Origin: an uncultured Bacteroidota bacterium
GTDB taxonomy: Bacteria; Bacteroidota; Bacteroidia; Chitinophagales; Chitinophagaceae
NCBI GenBank assembly: GCA_903837525.1
Contig: CAILUU010000040.1
Coordinates: 1 to 64,000, forward strand
Direction: 5' to 3'
Length of the DNA stretch: 64,000 nt
The notes under the pieces are model-generated. The model was given only the letters and a program-made list of their open reading frames with translations. It did no database searches and was not told the DNA's origin. How positions within the stretch are numbered: the first letter of the stretch is position 1; each line of letters begins with the position of its first letter. The position numbers and the translations under genes were made by a program. Shown one piece after another: positions 1 to 8,284 of the stretch.

Positions 1-369
1 AGAAAATATAAATTTTAAAGGATAAATAATCAACAAAAAACAAAAGGGTGTAATTTCTAAAAAATGTCAAAAAAGTAAATAAAAGTGCGAAAAAAGTGCA
101 AAAAAAGTATTTTTTCGAAAAAAAATAAAATTATTTTTAAACTTTTTTTGGTGATTTTTAAGCCCTTATTTTGCTTATTTCAAAAATAAAAAGGTCACTG
201 CTGCATTATGTATTTGCAAAACTACTTGCCAAATTTTTTATAGATTTAAAGAGCTAGGCGTATAATTTTTTAAAGAAGTACATAAAGCTTAAAATAAAAA
301 ATTAAAGAAAAAATCACCTGCCTAATTTTATATGCCTTCTTTTTCTGCCTAAAAAAATATTGATTATCG
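1..369. other. AT-rich spacer upstream of the PolX gene
   Basis: This stretch is extremely AT-rich, with many phased A and T tracts, particularly around 60-200. I see no convincing coding frame, RNA gene or strong hairpin in it. It ends in the -7 promoter box of the PolX-like gene. The tracts could give intrinsic curvature, which is inference. Confidence 0.5.
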
Positions 370-377
370 TAAATTTG
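370..377 (+). promoter_or_regulatory. -7 box TAAATTTG before the PolX-like gene
   Basis: TAAATTTG matches the Bacteroidota -7 consensus TAnnTTTG exactly. It ends only 4 bases before the ATG at 382, so the mRNA would have almost no leader. No clear -33 TTTG was found. Confidence 0.5.
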
Positions 378-381
378 ATTT

Positions 382-2046
382 ATGAACAATTATTCAATAG
401 CCGATCAATTTTCTTTATTAGCTAAGTTGATAGATATACATGGTGAAAATAGTTTTAAAGCAAAAACATATTCTATTACTGCATACAACATTGAAAAACT
501 GCCGGTGCAACTAAGCACTATGGAACATGCAGAAATTTTAAGTACAAAAGGTATCGGCGAAAGCACCGGAAAAAAAATTATTGAGCTCTTGCAAACAGGA
601 AAATTAACTGCTCTTGAAGATATTTTACTTAAAACTCCACAAGGCGTTGTTGAATTATTAAATATTAAGGGTATTGGACCCAAAAAAATACATGCTATTT
701 GGAAAGAAATGGAAATTGAAAGCGTAGGAGAGCTTTTATATGCTTGTCAAGAGAATAGACTAAAACTATACAAAGGCTTTGGCGAAAAAACACAACAAAG
801 CCTTATTGAAACCATTGAATTTTACCAAAATAATAAGGGGAGTTTTTTATTTGCACAGATAGAAGTAGTAGAACCACAAATAACTGCTCATCTAAAAAAG
901 CTTTTTGGTAACGACAAAGCATTTGTAACGGGTGGTTTTAAAAGGCAATTAGAATATTTAGACGAATTAGAATACGTTGTTGCATTAAACAATGAAGAAA
1001 TTAAAACAAAGTTGTTATCGGCTAACCCACCAGAGTTATTAGCAGAAGAAAAAGATAGCTTATTATACAAATTATTAAATGGTTTACGTTTAAGGCTATT
1101 TACTGGTGAGAACGATTGGCAAAAAAGATTATTTACCAAAAGCTGTAGTGAAGAATTTTGTACCAGCCTTTTGCAACAGTACCCTACTTTAAACTTTACA
1201 TCTATTGAAAACGACCATGCCGAATTATTTAAACAAGCTACTATTACATTTATACCGCCCTATGCTAGAGAAACTGGATCTGTAATAGAAAAGGCCAAAA
1301 AAGGCAGTTTGCCTAATGTAATTTTACCAACAGATATTAAAGGCGTAATACACAGCCATAGTAATTGGAGCGATGGTAGCAACACTATTGAAGAGATGGC
1401 AAATGCTGCTCAAGCAAAAGGGCTAGAGTACTTAGTAATTAGCGACCACAGTAAAAGTGCTTACTATGCACAAGGCTTAAGTGAAGAAAAAATTGCAGCG
1501 CAACATAAATATGTTGATGAACTAAATGCTAAAAACCCCAGTTTTAAAATTTTTAAGAGTATAGAAAGCGACATTTTAAACGATGGTAGTTTAGATTATA
1601 GTAATAGTATACTAGGCACTTTTGATTTAGTAATTGCAAGTGTACATAGCAATTTAAAAATGAGTGAAGAAAAAGCTATGAGCCGTTTAGTTACCGCTAT
1701 TGAAAACCCCTACACTACAATACTAGGCCATATGACGGGCAGGTTGTTATTAAGCCGAAAAGGCTACCAAATAGATCATAAAAAAATTATTGATGCCTGT
1801 GCTGCCAATAAAGTTGTAATTGAATTAAATGCACACCCCAGCCGCTTAGACATGGATTGGCGGTATATTGCTTATGCTTTAGAAAAAAATGTACTTATTA
1901 GTATAAACCCCGATGCTCATAACCTTGAAGGTTTTGATGACACGAGATACGGTGTATTAGTTGCCCAAAAAGCTTTGTTAACTAAGGAGCAAAATTTAAG
2001 CAGTTTTGGGTTGAAGGAGTTTGAGGGGTATTTAGAGAAGAAGTAA
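382..2046 (+). CDS. polX: PolX-like DNA polymerase / PHP phosphoesterase with altered polymerase site
   Basis: The 554-residue length and domain order match bacterial PolX: helix-hairpin-helix motifs (KGIGE near 56, KGIGP near 96), a family X polymerase core, then a C-terminal PHP domain. The PHP metal ligands look intact: HSHS at 324-327, SDHS at 354-357, an ASVHSN motif and a PDAH motif. The polymerase core is not canonical. The family motif GS(F/Y)RRG..T.GDxD corresponds here to residues 184-197, ending DELE, so both metal-binding aspartates appear as Glu195 and Glu197. The family fills gaps in base-excision repair and has a Mn-dependent 3'-5' exonuclease in the PHP domain. Here the nuclease may be the main retained activity (inference). 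It stands alone and converges with dapD. Confidence 0.85.
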   Translation: MNNYSIADQFSLLAKLIDIHGENSFKAKTYSITAYNIEKLPVQLSTMEHAEILSTKGIGESTGKKIIELLQTGKLTALEDILLKTPQGVVELLNIKGIGPKKIHAIWKEMEIESVGELLYACQENRLKLYKGFGEKTQQSLIETIEFYQNNKGSFLFAQIEVVEPQITAHLKKLFGNDKAFVTGGFKRQLEYLDELEYVVALNNEEIKTKLLSANPPELLAEEKDSLLYKLLNGLRLRLFTGENDWQKRLFTKSCSEEFCTSLLQQYPTLNFTSIENDHAELFKQATITFIPPYARETGSVIEKAKKGSLPNVILPTDIKGVIHSHSNWSDGSNTIEEMANAAQAKGLEYLVISDHSKSAYYAQGLSEEKIAAQHKYVDELNAKNPSFKIFKSIESDILNDGSLDYSNSILGTFDLVIASVHSNLKMSEEKAMSRLVTAIENPYTTILGHMTGRLLLSRKGYQIDHKKIIDACAANKVVIELNAHPSRLDMDWRYIAYALEKNVLISINPDAHNLEGFDDTRYGVLVAQKALLTKEQNLSSFGLKEFEGYLEKK

Positions 2047-2090
2047 AACACATAGAGCACATAAATTTTATTTCTATGTGCCTATGTGTT
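2047..2090. terminator. Imperfect inverted repeat between convergent polX and dapD
   Basis: AACACATA-n3-CACATA is answered by TATGTG-CC-TATGTGTT, giving a hairpin of about 14 pairs with a small internal bulge, lying directly between two convergent genes. It could end transcription from both sides. The words also resemble simple repeats seen elsewhere in this window. Confidence 0.45.
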
Positions 2091-2098
2091 CCAAAAAA

Positions 2099-2911
2099 TT
2101 ACACACTCACATTAAAATCTCTCAGGGCATCGTTCAAACTAGTTTTTAAATCAGTACTAGGTTTTCGTTGGCCAATAATTAACGCACAACCTACACCAAA
2201 CTCTCCTGCCGGAAATTTTTTATTGTAGCTACCAGGTATTACCACACTTCTTGCAGGTACTCTACCTTTCATTTCTATAGGCTCAGAACCGCTAACATCA
2301 ATTATTTTAGTGCTTTGTGTTAATACTACATTTGCCCCTAGTACAGCTTCTTTTTCTACAATTACCCCTTCAACCACTATACAGCGGCTGCCTATAAAAC
2401 AACCATCCTCAATAATTACAGGTGTGGCTTGTAAAGGCTCTAACACTCCGCCAATACCCACACCCCCGCTAAGGTGAACGCCTTTGCCTATTTGGGCACA
2501 ACTGCCTACAGTTGCCCAAGTATCCACCATTGTACCTTCATCTACATAAGCGCCAATGTTTACATAGCTAGGCATAAGTACAACGTTTTTGGCTAAGTAA
2601 GCACCATACCTTGCTACTGCATGTGGCACAGCTCGTACACCCAAACCTTTATAATCACTTTTTAATTTCATTTTATCGTAAAACTCAAACGGGGGTAGGG
2701 TAAAAGTTTCCATTTGTTGTATGCCAAAATATAAAAGTATAGCTTGTTTTACCCATTCGTTTACTTGCCAGCCAGTTTGTGTTGGCGATGCTGTACGTAG
2801 TCTACCCTTATCAACTTCTTCAATTACAGCTTTTACAGCATCTGTATAGGTTGTATCTTTTAATAATTCTCTATTTGCCCAAGCATCGTTTATTAAGTGT
2901 TGTAGTTGCAT
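2099..2911 (-). CDS. dapD: 2,3,4,5-tetrahydropyridine-2,6-dicarboxylate N-succinyltransferase
   Basis: DapD transfers succinyl from succinyl-CoA to tetrahydrodipicolinate in the succinylase branch of diaminopimelate/lysine synthesis, in the cytoplasm. The 270-residue length is normal. An alpha-helical N-terminal region (about 1-100) is followed by left-handed beta-helix hexapeptide repeats from about 115 to 230. The family-typical stretch YVDEGTMVDTWATVGSCAQI at 122-141 is intact. It is monocistronic, convergent with polX and divergent from the glycosyltransferase, and its -7 box lies at 2930-2937. lysC and dapB of the same pathway lie 12-14 kb away. Identification is very secure. Confidence 0.97.
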   Translation of the reverse strand: MQLQHLINDAWANRELLKDTTYTDAVKAVIEEVDKGRLRTASPTQTGWQVNEWVKQAILLYFGIQQMETFTLPPFEFYDKMKLKSDYKGLGVRAVPHAVARYGAYLAKNVVLMPSYVNIGAYVDEGTMVDTWATVGSCAQIGKGVHLSGGVGIGGVLEPLQATPVIIEDGCFIGSRCIVVEGVIVEKEAVLGANVVLTQSTKIIDVSGSEPIEMKGRVPARSVVIPGSYNKKFPAGEFGVGCALIIGQRKPSTDLKTSLNDALRDFNVSV

Positions 2912-2929
2912 TGTTAATATTTATTTTGG

Positions 2930-2937
2930 CAAATGTA
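2930..2937 (-). promoter_or_regulatory. -7 box TACATTTG before dapD
   Basis: On the minus strand TACATTTG matches TAnnTTTG, 18 bases before the dapD ATG. It lies back to back with the rightward box at 2989-2996, so this 90-base spacer holds two divergent promoters. Confidence 0.5.
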
Positions 2938-2988
2938 AAAAAGTACAAGCAAACTATTGGTAAATACATCGGTTTAATATCCACTTAG

Positions 2989-2996
2989 TATATTTG
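2989..2996 (+). promoter_or_regulatory. -7 box TATATTTG before the glycosyltransferase
   Basis: TATATTTG matches TAnnTTTG and ends 5 bases before the ATG at 3002. It overlaps the upstream GTG at 2996, which argues that translation starts at 3002. Confidence 0.5.
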
Positions 2997-3001
2997 TGTT
3001 C

Positions 3002-4132
3002 ATGAACATTGGCTTTGATGCAAAAAGAGCATATCATAATCAAACTGGCTTAGGGCATTATAGCCGCACACTTATACAATCCTTAGCCGAAAATTTTACT
3101 GAACATAGTTATTATCTATTTAATCCTAAGCCATCTACCACTCATAAGTTTACACAAAAAAAAATTACAGAAGTACTTCCACAAAAATTACTTCATAAAA
3201 AAATTTCTGCTGCATGGAGAAGTAATTTTATTACAAAAGAAATTGAACAACTGCAATTAGATGTATTTCATGGACTAAGCCACGAATTACCATTGGGTTT
3301 ACAAAAATTATCAGTTAAAAAAATTGTTACTATACATGATTTAATTTTTGAAAAATATCCCCACCAATTTCCTTTTATAGACAGAATCATTTACAAAAAA
3401 AAATTTAAGTATGCCTGCCAAGTTGCGGATACTGTAATTGCTATTAGTAAACAAACAAAACAAGATTTGATTGAATTGTACAATGTACCCGAAAAAAAAA
3501 TTGAAATATGCTATCAAAGCTGTAACCCTGCATTTAGCATAAAAAGTACACCACAAGAATTAGCTACAGTAAAAGAAAAATATAACTTACCCAACGCCTA
3601 TTTGCTATATGTTGGTAGCATTATTGAACGAAAAAATTTATTACTCATTTGCAAAGCCCTTAAAAAATTAAACTCTGACATGCCCTTAGTCGTTGTAGGT
3701 GATGGTAAAGAATACAAAAAAAATATACAACGCTATCTCCATCAAAACAACTTAACTGATAAAGTAATTTTCTTAAATGATAAGCCTATTATACAAAAGC
3801 ATGATATAAGCATTGATTTACCAGCTATTTATCAATTAGCTGATGTATTTATTTACCCTAGTATTTACGAAGGTTTTGGCATACCCATTTTAGAAGCCTT
3901 GCAAAGTTGCACCCCTGTAATTACAACTAATGTTAGCTGTATGCCTGAAACTGGAGGTAATGCAGCCTATTATATAGACACAGATGATGATGAAGCATTA
4001 GCACATGCCATTACTACAATAACTACTACTGCTTCTATAAAAAATAAAATGGTTCAAAATGGATATTTACATGCCGCCAATTTTACAAATAAAAAATGTG
4101 CTGAAAGAGTAATGCAGGTTTATACAAAATAA
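3002..4132 (+). CDS. Glycosyltransferase family 4 (GT-B fold)
   Basis: A 376-residue GT4-type transferase that would move a sugar from a nucleotide-sugar donor to a cell-surface glycan. The acceptor is unknown. The N-terminal domain has a short Gly-rich donor-loop region (TGLGHYSR near 15-22) and IHDLIF near 111. The C-terminal domain carries YVGSIIERKNL at 203-213 and the donor-binding EGFGIPILEAL at 290-300, both typical of GT4. The ATG at 3002 is preferred over the GTG at 2996 because the promoter box covers the latter. It is not in a polysaccharide cluster, so no pathway can be assigned. A perfect hairpin follows the stop. Confidence 0.9.
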   Translation: MNIGFDAKRAYHNQTGLGHYSRTLIQSLAENFTEHSYYLFNPKPSTTHKFTQKKITEVLPQKLLHKKISAAWRSNFITKEIEQLQLDVFHGLSHELPLGLQKLSVKKIVTIHDLIFEKYPHQFPFIDRIIYKKKFKYACQVADTVIAISKQTKQDLIELYNVPEKKIEICYQSCNPAFSIKSTPQELATVKEKYNLPNAYLLYVGSIIERKNLLLICKALKKLNSDMPLVVVGDGKEYKKNIQRYLHQNNLTDKVIFLNDKPIIQKHDISIDLPAIYQLADVFIYPSIYEGFGIPILEALQSCTPVITTNVSCMPETGGNAAYYIDTDDDEALAHAITTITTTASIKNKMVQNGYLHAANFTNKKCAERVMQVYTK

Positions 4133-4134
4133 AA

Positions 4135-4162
4135 TTGCCAATAGCTAAATAACTATTGGCAA
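4135..4162. terminator. Bidirectional hairpin, 10-bp perfect stem
   Basis: TTGCCAATAG (4135-4144) pairs exactly with CTATTGGCAA (4153-4162) around an 8-base loop, between the convergent glycosyltransferase and barrel genes. There are A/T-rich runs but no long T tract. Confidence 0.65.
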
Positions 4163-4180
4163 ATAGGTTAAATAAATTTT

Positions 4181-4759
4181 TTACAATGTAAAGCCTACAC
4201 CCAATTGTACACTTTGGCTTTTCCATTTTTCTTTATCATCAATATCATTAAGATTGCTTAAGCCAACTGCATATCTAGCGTAAACTCTTATTTTAGTTAT
4301 ATTCAATTGTATGCCACCCAGCATACTAAAGTCCCCAGTTTTAAAGGCATCTTTACCATTTGCAATAAAGGTTTTATCCTTATTTATTAAAATGCTGTAT
4401 TGTGGCCCAGCTTGAAAACTTACAAATTTATTAGGGCTATAATTAAGTAATAATGGAATACTTAATTGATTTAGCTTAACCCCATTTACTTTATTAAAGG
4501 CATATATATCGCTAAATTCTGATGATGTATCTACATTTGTTTGATTAATTAACACCTCTGGCTGAATACCAATTTTTTCAGAAATTTTAATGGTAGCAAA
4601 ACCACCAATATGATAACCAAAGGAAAATTGATTATTAAATGACTTACCGGTTATTTTATTTACAGATGCCCCACCTTTTATACCAATTTTTGGACCTTGT
4701 GCAAAGGTTAAGTTTGTACATAATGTAAGGGCTGAAATAATTAAGATTTTTACTTTCAT
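4181..4759 (-). CDS. PorT-like outer-membrane beta-barrel protein
   Basis: A 192-residue secreted protein with a clear Sec signal peptide (about 1-20, ending TNLTFAQ) and an alternating beta-strand pattern to the end. The last residues SVQLGVGFTL give the terminal amphipathic strand with an aromatic near the C-terminus expected for outer-membrane barrels. Motifs such as GIKGGASVNK near the N-terminus and IGIQPEVLI fit the small-barrel family (PorT or OMP_b-brl_2 type) that is abundant in Bacteroidota. The function is unknown. It lies downstream of another leftward barrel gene 85 bases away and may be co-transcribed with it. Confidence 0.8.
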   Translation of the reverse strand: MKVKILIISALTLCTNLTFAQGPKIGIKGGASVNKITGKSFNNQFSFGYHIGGFATIKISEKIGIQPEVLINQTNVDTSSEFSDIYAFNKVNGVKLNQLSIPLLLNYSPNKFVSFQAGPQYSILINKDKTFIANGKDAFKTGDFSMLGGIQLNITKIRVYARYAVGLSNLNDIDDKEKWKSQSVQLGVGFTL

Positions 4760-4843
4760 AAATAATTTTTTAGTTAATCATATCTATTCAACTACTATGC
4801 CAAATAAGTTTTCAATTTGTTAATTAAGGCTCTTAACAAAATT

Positions 4844-5800
4844 TTAAAAGGTAAATCCTGCAGTTAAACTAACTATACTGCTAAACCGCTGCCCCGTAGT
4901 TTCTGGTAAATAGTAATCAAAATAAACATTAGGTTGTACATAAAATTTACCAATGCCGTATGTGATATTTATTGATGATGCAATAGATTGTAATTGCATT
5001 TTATTGGTTTGTGAGGTTTTTTTTACAGAAAGTGGAACTCTAGGCCTATTAAATATTCTATTTAAATGGGTGGAATTTACTTTATCACTACCAGAATTAA
5101 CCATAAATATGGGTAAAATTGTTAACCCATCTTTTTTAGTGAAAACGTTTTCAAACTCAAAATTATGTTCAATACTAAAAGTAGCAGAAAAATAACTTGT
5201 TTTATTATCCGTTGAATCTAATACAAATCTATTTATATTAGATAAAAAAACTAATTCTGTTTGCTTATACGTTCCATTTGCAAATCCCAAACTAATACCA
5301 GTCTGTATAAAGGGTTTTGTATATTTTAAATAGCCAAATAATTCATTTTGATAAATGCTTTTACCATTGTACTTTTTATTATCTCCAAAATATCTTGTGT
5401 ATGAAATTCCAGTAGAAATTTTCTCCCCATCATATCCATATCCTACCGATGTACCAGTTTGATACAAACTAAGTTTATTATTTTCATTTGTTAAAAATGT
5501 AGTAAGTCCTAAATTAAATCCACTTTTAAAAAAATAAAATAATGCAGGTGTAAGTACTAGTTGATTGGTAAAGCCCGTTGCATTTACAGCTTGGTTTTGT
5601 GTACTAAACGTTCCATTACCAAAGCCAAGACTTATGTCAAAATAGCTTCTTGCACTATCGTCAAACATGCTTAAAAACTCATCGGTATTTAACATAGAAT
5701 CCAATCGACTTTTATCTTGCTTAGATAATGTAGTATCTGTTTGGGCAACTACATTATTTGTACATAAAATAAAAATTAGGACAACGTATAAATTTCTCAT
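4844..5800 (-). CDS. Predicted outer-membrane barrel protein, function unknown
   Basis: A 318-residue secreted protein that I do not recognise by name. The frame is open further upstream, but the ATG at 5800 places a normal signal peptide (MRNLYVVLIFILC...VVAQ) at the N-terminus, so I chose it over the upstream Met at 5854. After a short polar, Asp- and Ser-rich linker, the protein shows many alternating hydrophobic/polar strands with Gly and aromatic residues. It ends in SLTAGFTF, a typical barrel end. It is probably an outer-membrane beta barrel. It lies upstream of the 4181-4759 barrel gene on the same strand. Confidence 0.7.
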   Translation of the reverse strand: MRNLYVVLIFILCTNNVVAQTDTTLSKQDKSRLDSMLNTDEFLSMFDDSARSYFDISLGFGNGTFSTQNQAVNATGFTNQLVLTPALFYFFKSGFNLGLTTFLTNENNKLSLYQTGTSVGYGYDGEKISTGISYTRYFGDNKKYNGKSIYQNELFGYLKYTKPFIQTGISLGFANGTYKQTELVFLSNINRFVLDSTDNKTSYFSATFSIEHNFEFENVFTKKDGLTILPIFMVNSGSDKVNSTHLNRIFNRPRVPLSVKKTSQTNKMQLQSIASSINITYGIGKFYVQPNVYFDYYLPETTGQRFSSIVSLTAGFTF

Positions 5801-5903
5801 ATAAACAGTAAATAAATTAAGACAAAAAAAATAAAAATAGTTTAAACTTTTCAATATAAAAAGCTAAGATTATAATAAATACAAATATCAATTTTAAAAC
5901 CCT

Positions 5904-5911
5904 TACCTTTG
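5904..5911 (+). promoter_or_regulatory. -7 box TACCTTTG before the helicase leader
   Basis: TACCTTTG is a strong match to TAnnTTTG. Transcription from here would give a leader of about 180 bases before the helicase ATG at 6098, unlike the near-leaderless genes elsewhere in the window. Confidence 0.5.
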
Positions 5912-5917
5912 CTCCCA

Positions 5918-6097
5918 ATTATTTAAAAACTGAGAATTACATGAGCATGCTCAGTTGCTGTTGAAAGCGATACAATACCGAGTTGAAAGACACTCAATAC
6001 AAATCTCCAACGGCCAAGAAGCATGATTATAGGAAGACAAATTTCGAATTTCGAAATTCCAAATTTCTTTCGTGTGGCTATCGCAAATTACAATTAC
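5918..6097 (+). promoter_or_regulatory. Long 5' leader of the DEAD-box helicase mRNA
   Basis: About 180 bases separate the -7 box from the likely helicase start. The leader holds a perfect 12-base palindrome TGAGCATGCTCA (5942-5953), an eight-codon mini-frame starting at 5941 (MSMLSCC then stop), and the palindromic word AATTTCGAAATT near 6045-6056. The helicase frame is open from 6023, but those 25 extra residues do not look like helicase sequence. A cis-regulatory leader, for example for cold response or autoregulation, is inference by analogy with other DEAD-box helicase genes. Confidence 0.4.
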
Positions 6098-7882
6098 ATG
6101 AATGCATTTGAAGCCTTAGGGCTAAATGAACAATTGGTACAAGCTGTTACCGATTTAGGATTTGAAAAACCGAGTGAAATACAAGAAAAAGCTATTCCGG
6201 TTTTATTAAGTGGTACAACTGATTTTATTGGTTTAGCACAAACAGGTACGGGTAAAACTGCCGCATTTGGCTTACCCCTTATACAATTAATTGATGGGGC
6301 ACAACGCCACCCACAAGCCTTAATTGTTTGCCCTACAAGAGAGCTTTGTTTGCAAATTACGAACGATTTAGAAAAATTTACTAAACATACAAAAGGTGTT
6401 TACACCGAAGCTGTTTACGGTGGTGCATCTATTATGATGCAAATACGCAATTTAAAAAGAGGTGTGCATATTGTAATTGCAACACCTGGTCGTTTAATTG
6501 ATTTAATTGAACGTAAAGCTATCGACTTACAAAAAGTAAAATATGTGGTGTTAGATGAAGCCGATGAAATGCTTAACATGGGCTTTAGAGATGATATTGA
6601 TTTTGTATTAAAAAATACCATAAACAGAGAAAGCACTTGGTTGTTTAGTGCAACTATGCCGCCAGAGGTTAGGGCCATTAGCCGTAATTATATGGAAACA
6701 CCAAAGGAAGTAACCGTTGGTAAAAAGAATAGTGGTAATGTAAATATTGACCATCAATTTTTTGTTGTAAATGCACAACAACGTTACGAAGCATTAAAGC
6801 GTTTGATAGATTTTAACCCCGGTATTTACGGTATTATTTTTACCCGTACTAAATTGGATGCACAAGAAGTGTGTGAACGTTTATCAAAAGCTGGTTACGA
6901 TATTGAAGCATTGCATGGCGATTTAACACAGCAACAAAGAGATAGAGTAATGGCAAGATTCCGTAGTAAAAGTTTACAATTATTAATTGCTACCGATGTT
7001 GCTGCAAGAGGTATTGATGTAGATGGTATAACGCATGTAATAAATTTTGAATTACCCGATGATATGGAGGTTTACACCCATAGAAGCGGCCGTACAGGAA
7101 GAGCTGGTAAAACAGGTATTTGTTTATCTATTTGCCATAGCAGAGAAACGTTTAAAATAAAGTCGTTAGAGAGAATGATTAACGCACAATTTCATAAGGT
7201 AGATATACCAAGTGGTAAAGATGTATGCCGCAAACAGTTTTTTCATTTTATGGAAAAATTAATGTTAACAGATGTTAGCCATGGCGATTACGAAACATAC
7301 TTACCCGACCTCATGGAAAAATTTGCAGATGTAAGTAAAGAAGAAGTTTTACAACGAGTAGCTGCTTTAGAGTTTAACCATTTTTTAAAGTATTACGAAA
7401 ATGCCGAAGACCTAAACCGTAGCGATTTTGGAAGAGATAGAAAAAATGTTAGAGATAATATACGTAGCGATTTTAAACCAAGTGAAGGTGCTGGAAGAGA
7501 GAGAGATAGAAGAGGTAGTAGTAACAGAAACAGTGGCTACACTCGTTTATTTATAAACCTAGGTACAAAAGATGGTTTTTACAAAGCAAGTTTTTTACAG
7601 TTTATTTTAGATGAAAGCAGCTTAAATAAAGAAGTGTTAGGTAAAATAGATATGAGAGAAATGAATACTTGGGTAGAAATTGATAGTGCAGAAAGTAGCA
7701 AAATGATTAAAGCAATTGATGGTAAGCGTTATAACAACCGTGTAGTGCGTATGAACGAGGCAGATGGTGGATTTAAAAGAGCTAATGACGAAGATGGTAG
7801 CCGTGGCAATCGCAGCGAAGGCGAAGGGAGAAAAAGAATATATGGTGGTGGCGAAAAAAAAGAAAGAAGAAGTTTTAGATAA
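6098..7882 (+). CDS. DEAD-box ATP-dependent RNA helicase with DbpA-type C-terminal domain
   Basis: A 594-residue DeaD/CsdA-like RNA helicase, expected to remodel structured RNA in ribosome assembly or mRNA decay. The helicase motifs are complete: AQTGTGKT at 47-54, PTREL at 79-83, TPGRLIDL from 129, DEAD at 153-156, SAT at 184-186, ATDVAARGID from 298 and HRSGRTGRAG at 328-337. A linker rich in Arg, Asp and Ser follows. A DbpA-type RNA-binding domain then starts at about 510 (TRLFINLGTKDGFYK), ahead of a basic Gly/Arg-rich tail. The ATG at 6098 (MNAFEALGL) is chosen because helicase homology begins there. A strong terminator follows. Confidence 0.95.
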   Translation: MNAFEALGLNEQLVQAVTDLGFEKPSEIQEKAIPVLLSGTTDFIGLAQTGTGKTAAFGLPLIQLIDGAQRHPQALIVCPTRELCLQITNDLEKFTKHTKGVYTEAVYGGASIMMQIRNLKRGVHIVIATPGRLIDLIERKAIDLQKVKYVVLDEADEMLNMGFRDDIDFVLKNTINRESTWLFSATMPPEVRAISRNYMETPKEVTVGKKNSGNVNIDHQFFVVNAQQRYEALKRLIDFNPGIYGIIFTRTKLDAQEVCERLSKAGYDIEALHGDLTQQQRDRVMARFRSKSLQLLIATDVAARGIDVDGITHVINFELPDDMEVYTHRSGRTGRAGKTGICLSICHSRETFKIKSLERMINAQFHKVDIPSGKDVCRKQFFHFMEKLMLTDVSHGDYETYLPDLMEKFADVSKEEVLQRVAALEFNHFLKYYENAEDLNRSDFGRDRKNVRDNIRSDFKPSEGAGRERDRRGSSNRNSGYTRLFINLGTKDGFYKASFLQFILDESSLNKEVLGKIDMREMNTWVEIDSAESSKMIKAIDGKRYNNRVVRMNEADGGFKRANDEDGSRGNRSEGEGRKRIYGGGEKKERRSFR

Positions 7883-7906
7883 GATATAATTCTTTTGTAA
7901 AAAAGT

Positions 7907-7939
7907 AATCCCCAAGTTTTTAATCTTGGGGATTTTTGT
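7907..7939 (+). terminator. Rho-independent terminator of the helicase gene
   Basis: AATCCCCAAG (7907-7916) pairs perfectly with CTTGGGGATT (7925-7934), followed by a T run. The same CCCCAAG/CTTGGGG core recurs in the next terminator at 9525-9564. Confidence 0.85.
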
Positions 7940-8284
7940 TTTTTCTAGTAATGACATTTTTAGACAGATAAAATCTCCTGATTCCGCCAATGGTTAAATA
8001 AATTTATCATTAATTTTTATGGAAGAAGTTTAGTAATGTGCCGCATTCTTTTCTGCAAAAAGAAAAGATATTTTTTTATGCATAACATTCAATTAAAGAC
8101 ATCATTAAATACTTCTTTGCATTAACTATTTCAATATATAAACAACATCAAAGTTGTTTATATTAAAAATTATTTTATCGTTAAGTTAAAATGAACAATA
8201 TGTTAAGTTAGAGCTTATGAAACAATAAGTTTATCATCCACAATTATTTTTACATAGTATTAACTATCAATTAAAATAACAAAA
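7940..8284. other. Intergenic stretch with hairpin and short direct repeat
   Basis: No gene is visible. ATATAAACAAC (8136-8146) pairs with GTTGTTTATAT (8153-8163) in an 11-bp hairpin with a 6-base loop. The 9-base word GTTAAGTTA occurs at 8180-8188 and 8202-8210, which could be a regulator binding pair upstream of the secreted protein gene. Both roles are inference. Confidence 0.4.

Noticed and set aside
2996-3001. GTG at 2996 as the glycosyltransferase start
   Set aside because: The -7 box TATATTTG covers it and the ATG six bases later fits the family start. The same logic rejects TTG 27708, TTG 33033 and GTG 59608.
5941-5964. Eight-codon mini-gene MSMLSCC as a regulatory uORF
   Set aside because: It is very short, has no ribosome site and arises from the palindrome TGAGCATGCTCA. 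It is kept only as a remark in the leader finding.
7637-7990. A 117-residue leftward frame across the helicase end
   Set aside because: It crosses the helicase C-terminal domain and its terminator and shows no family pattern.
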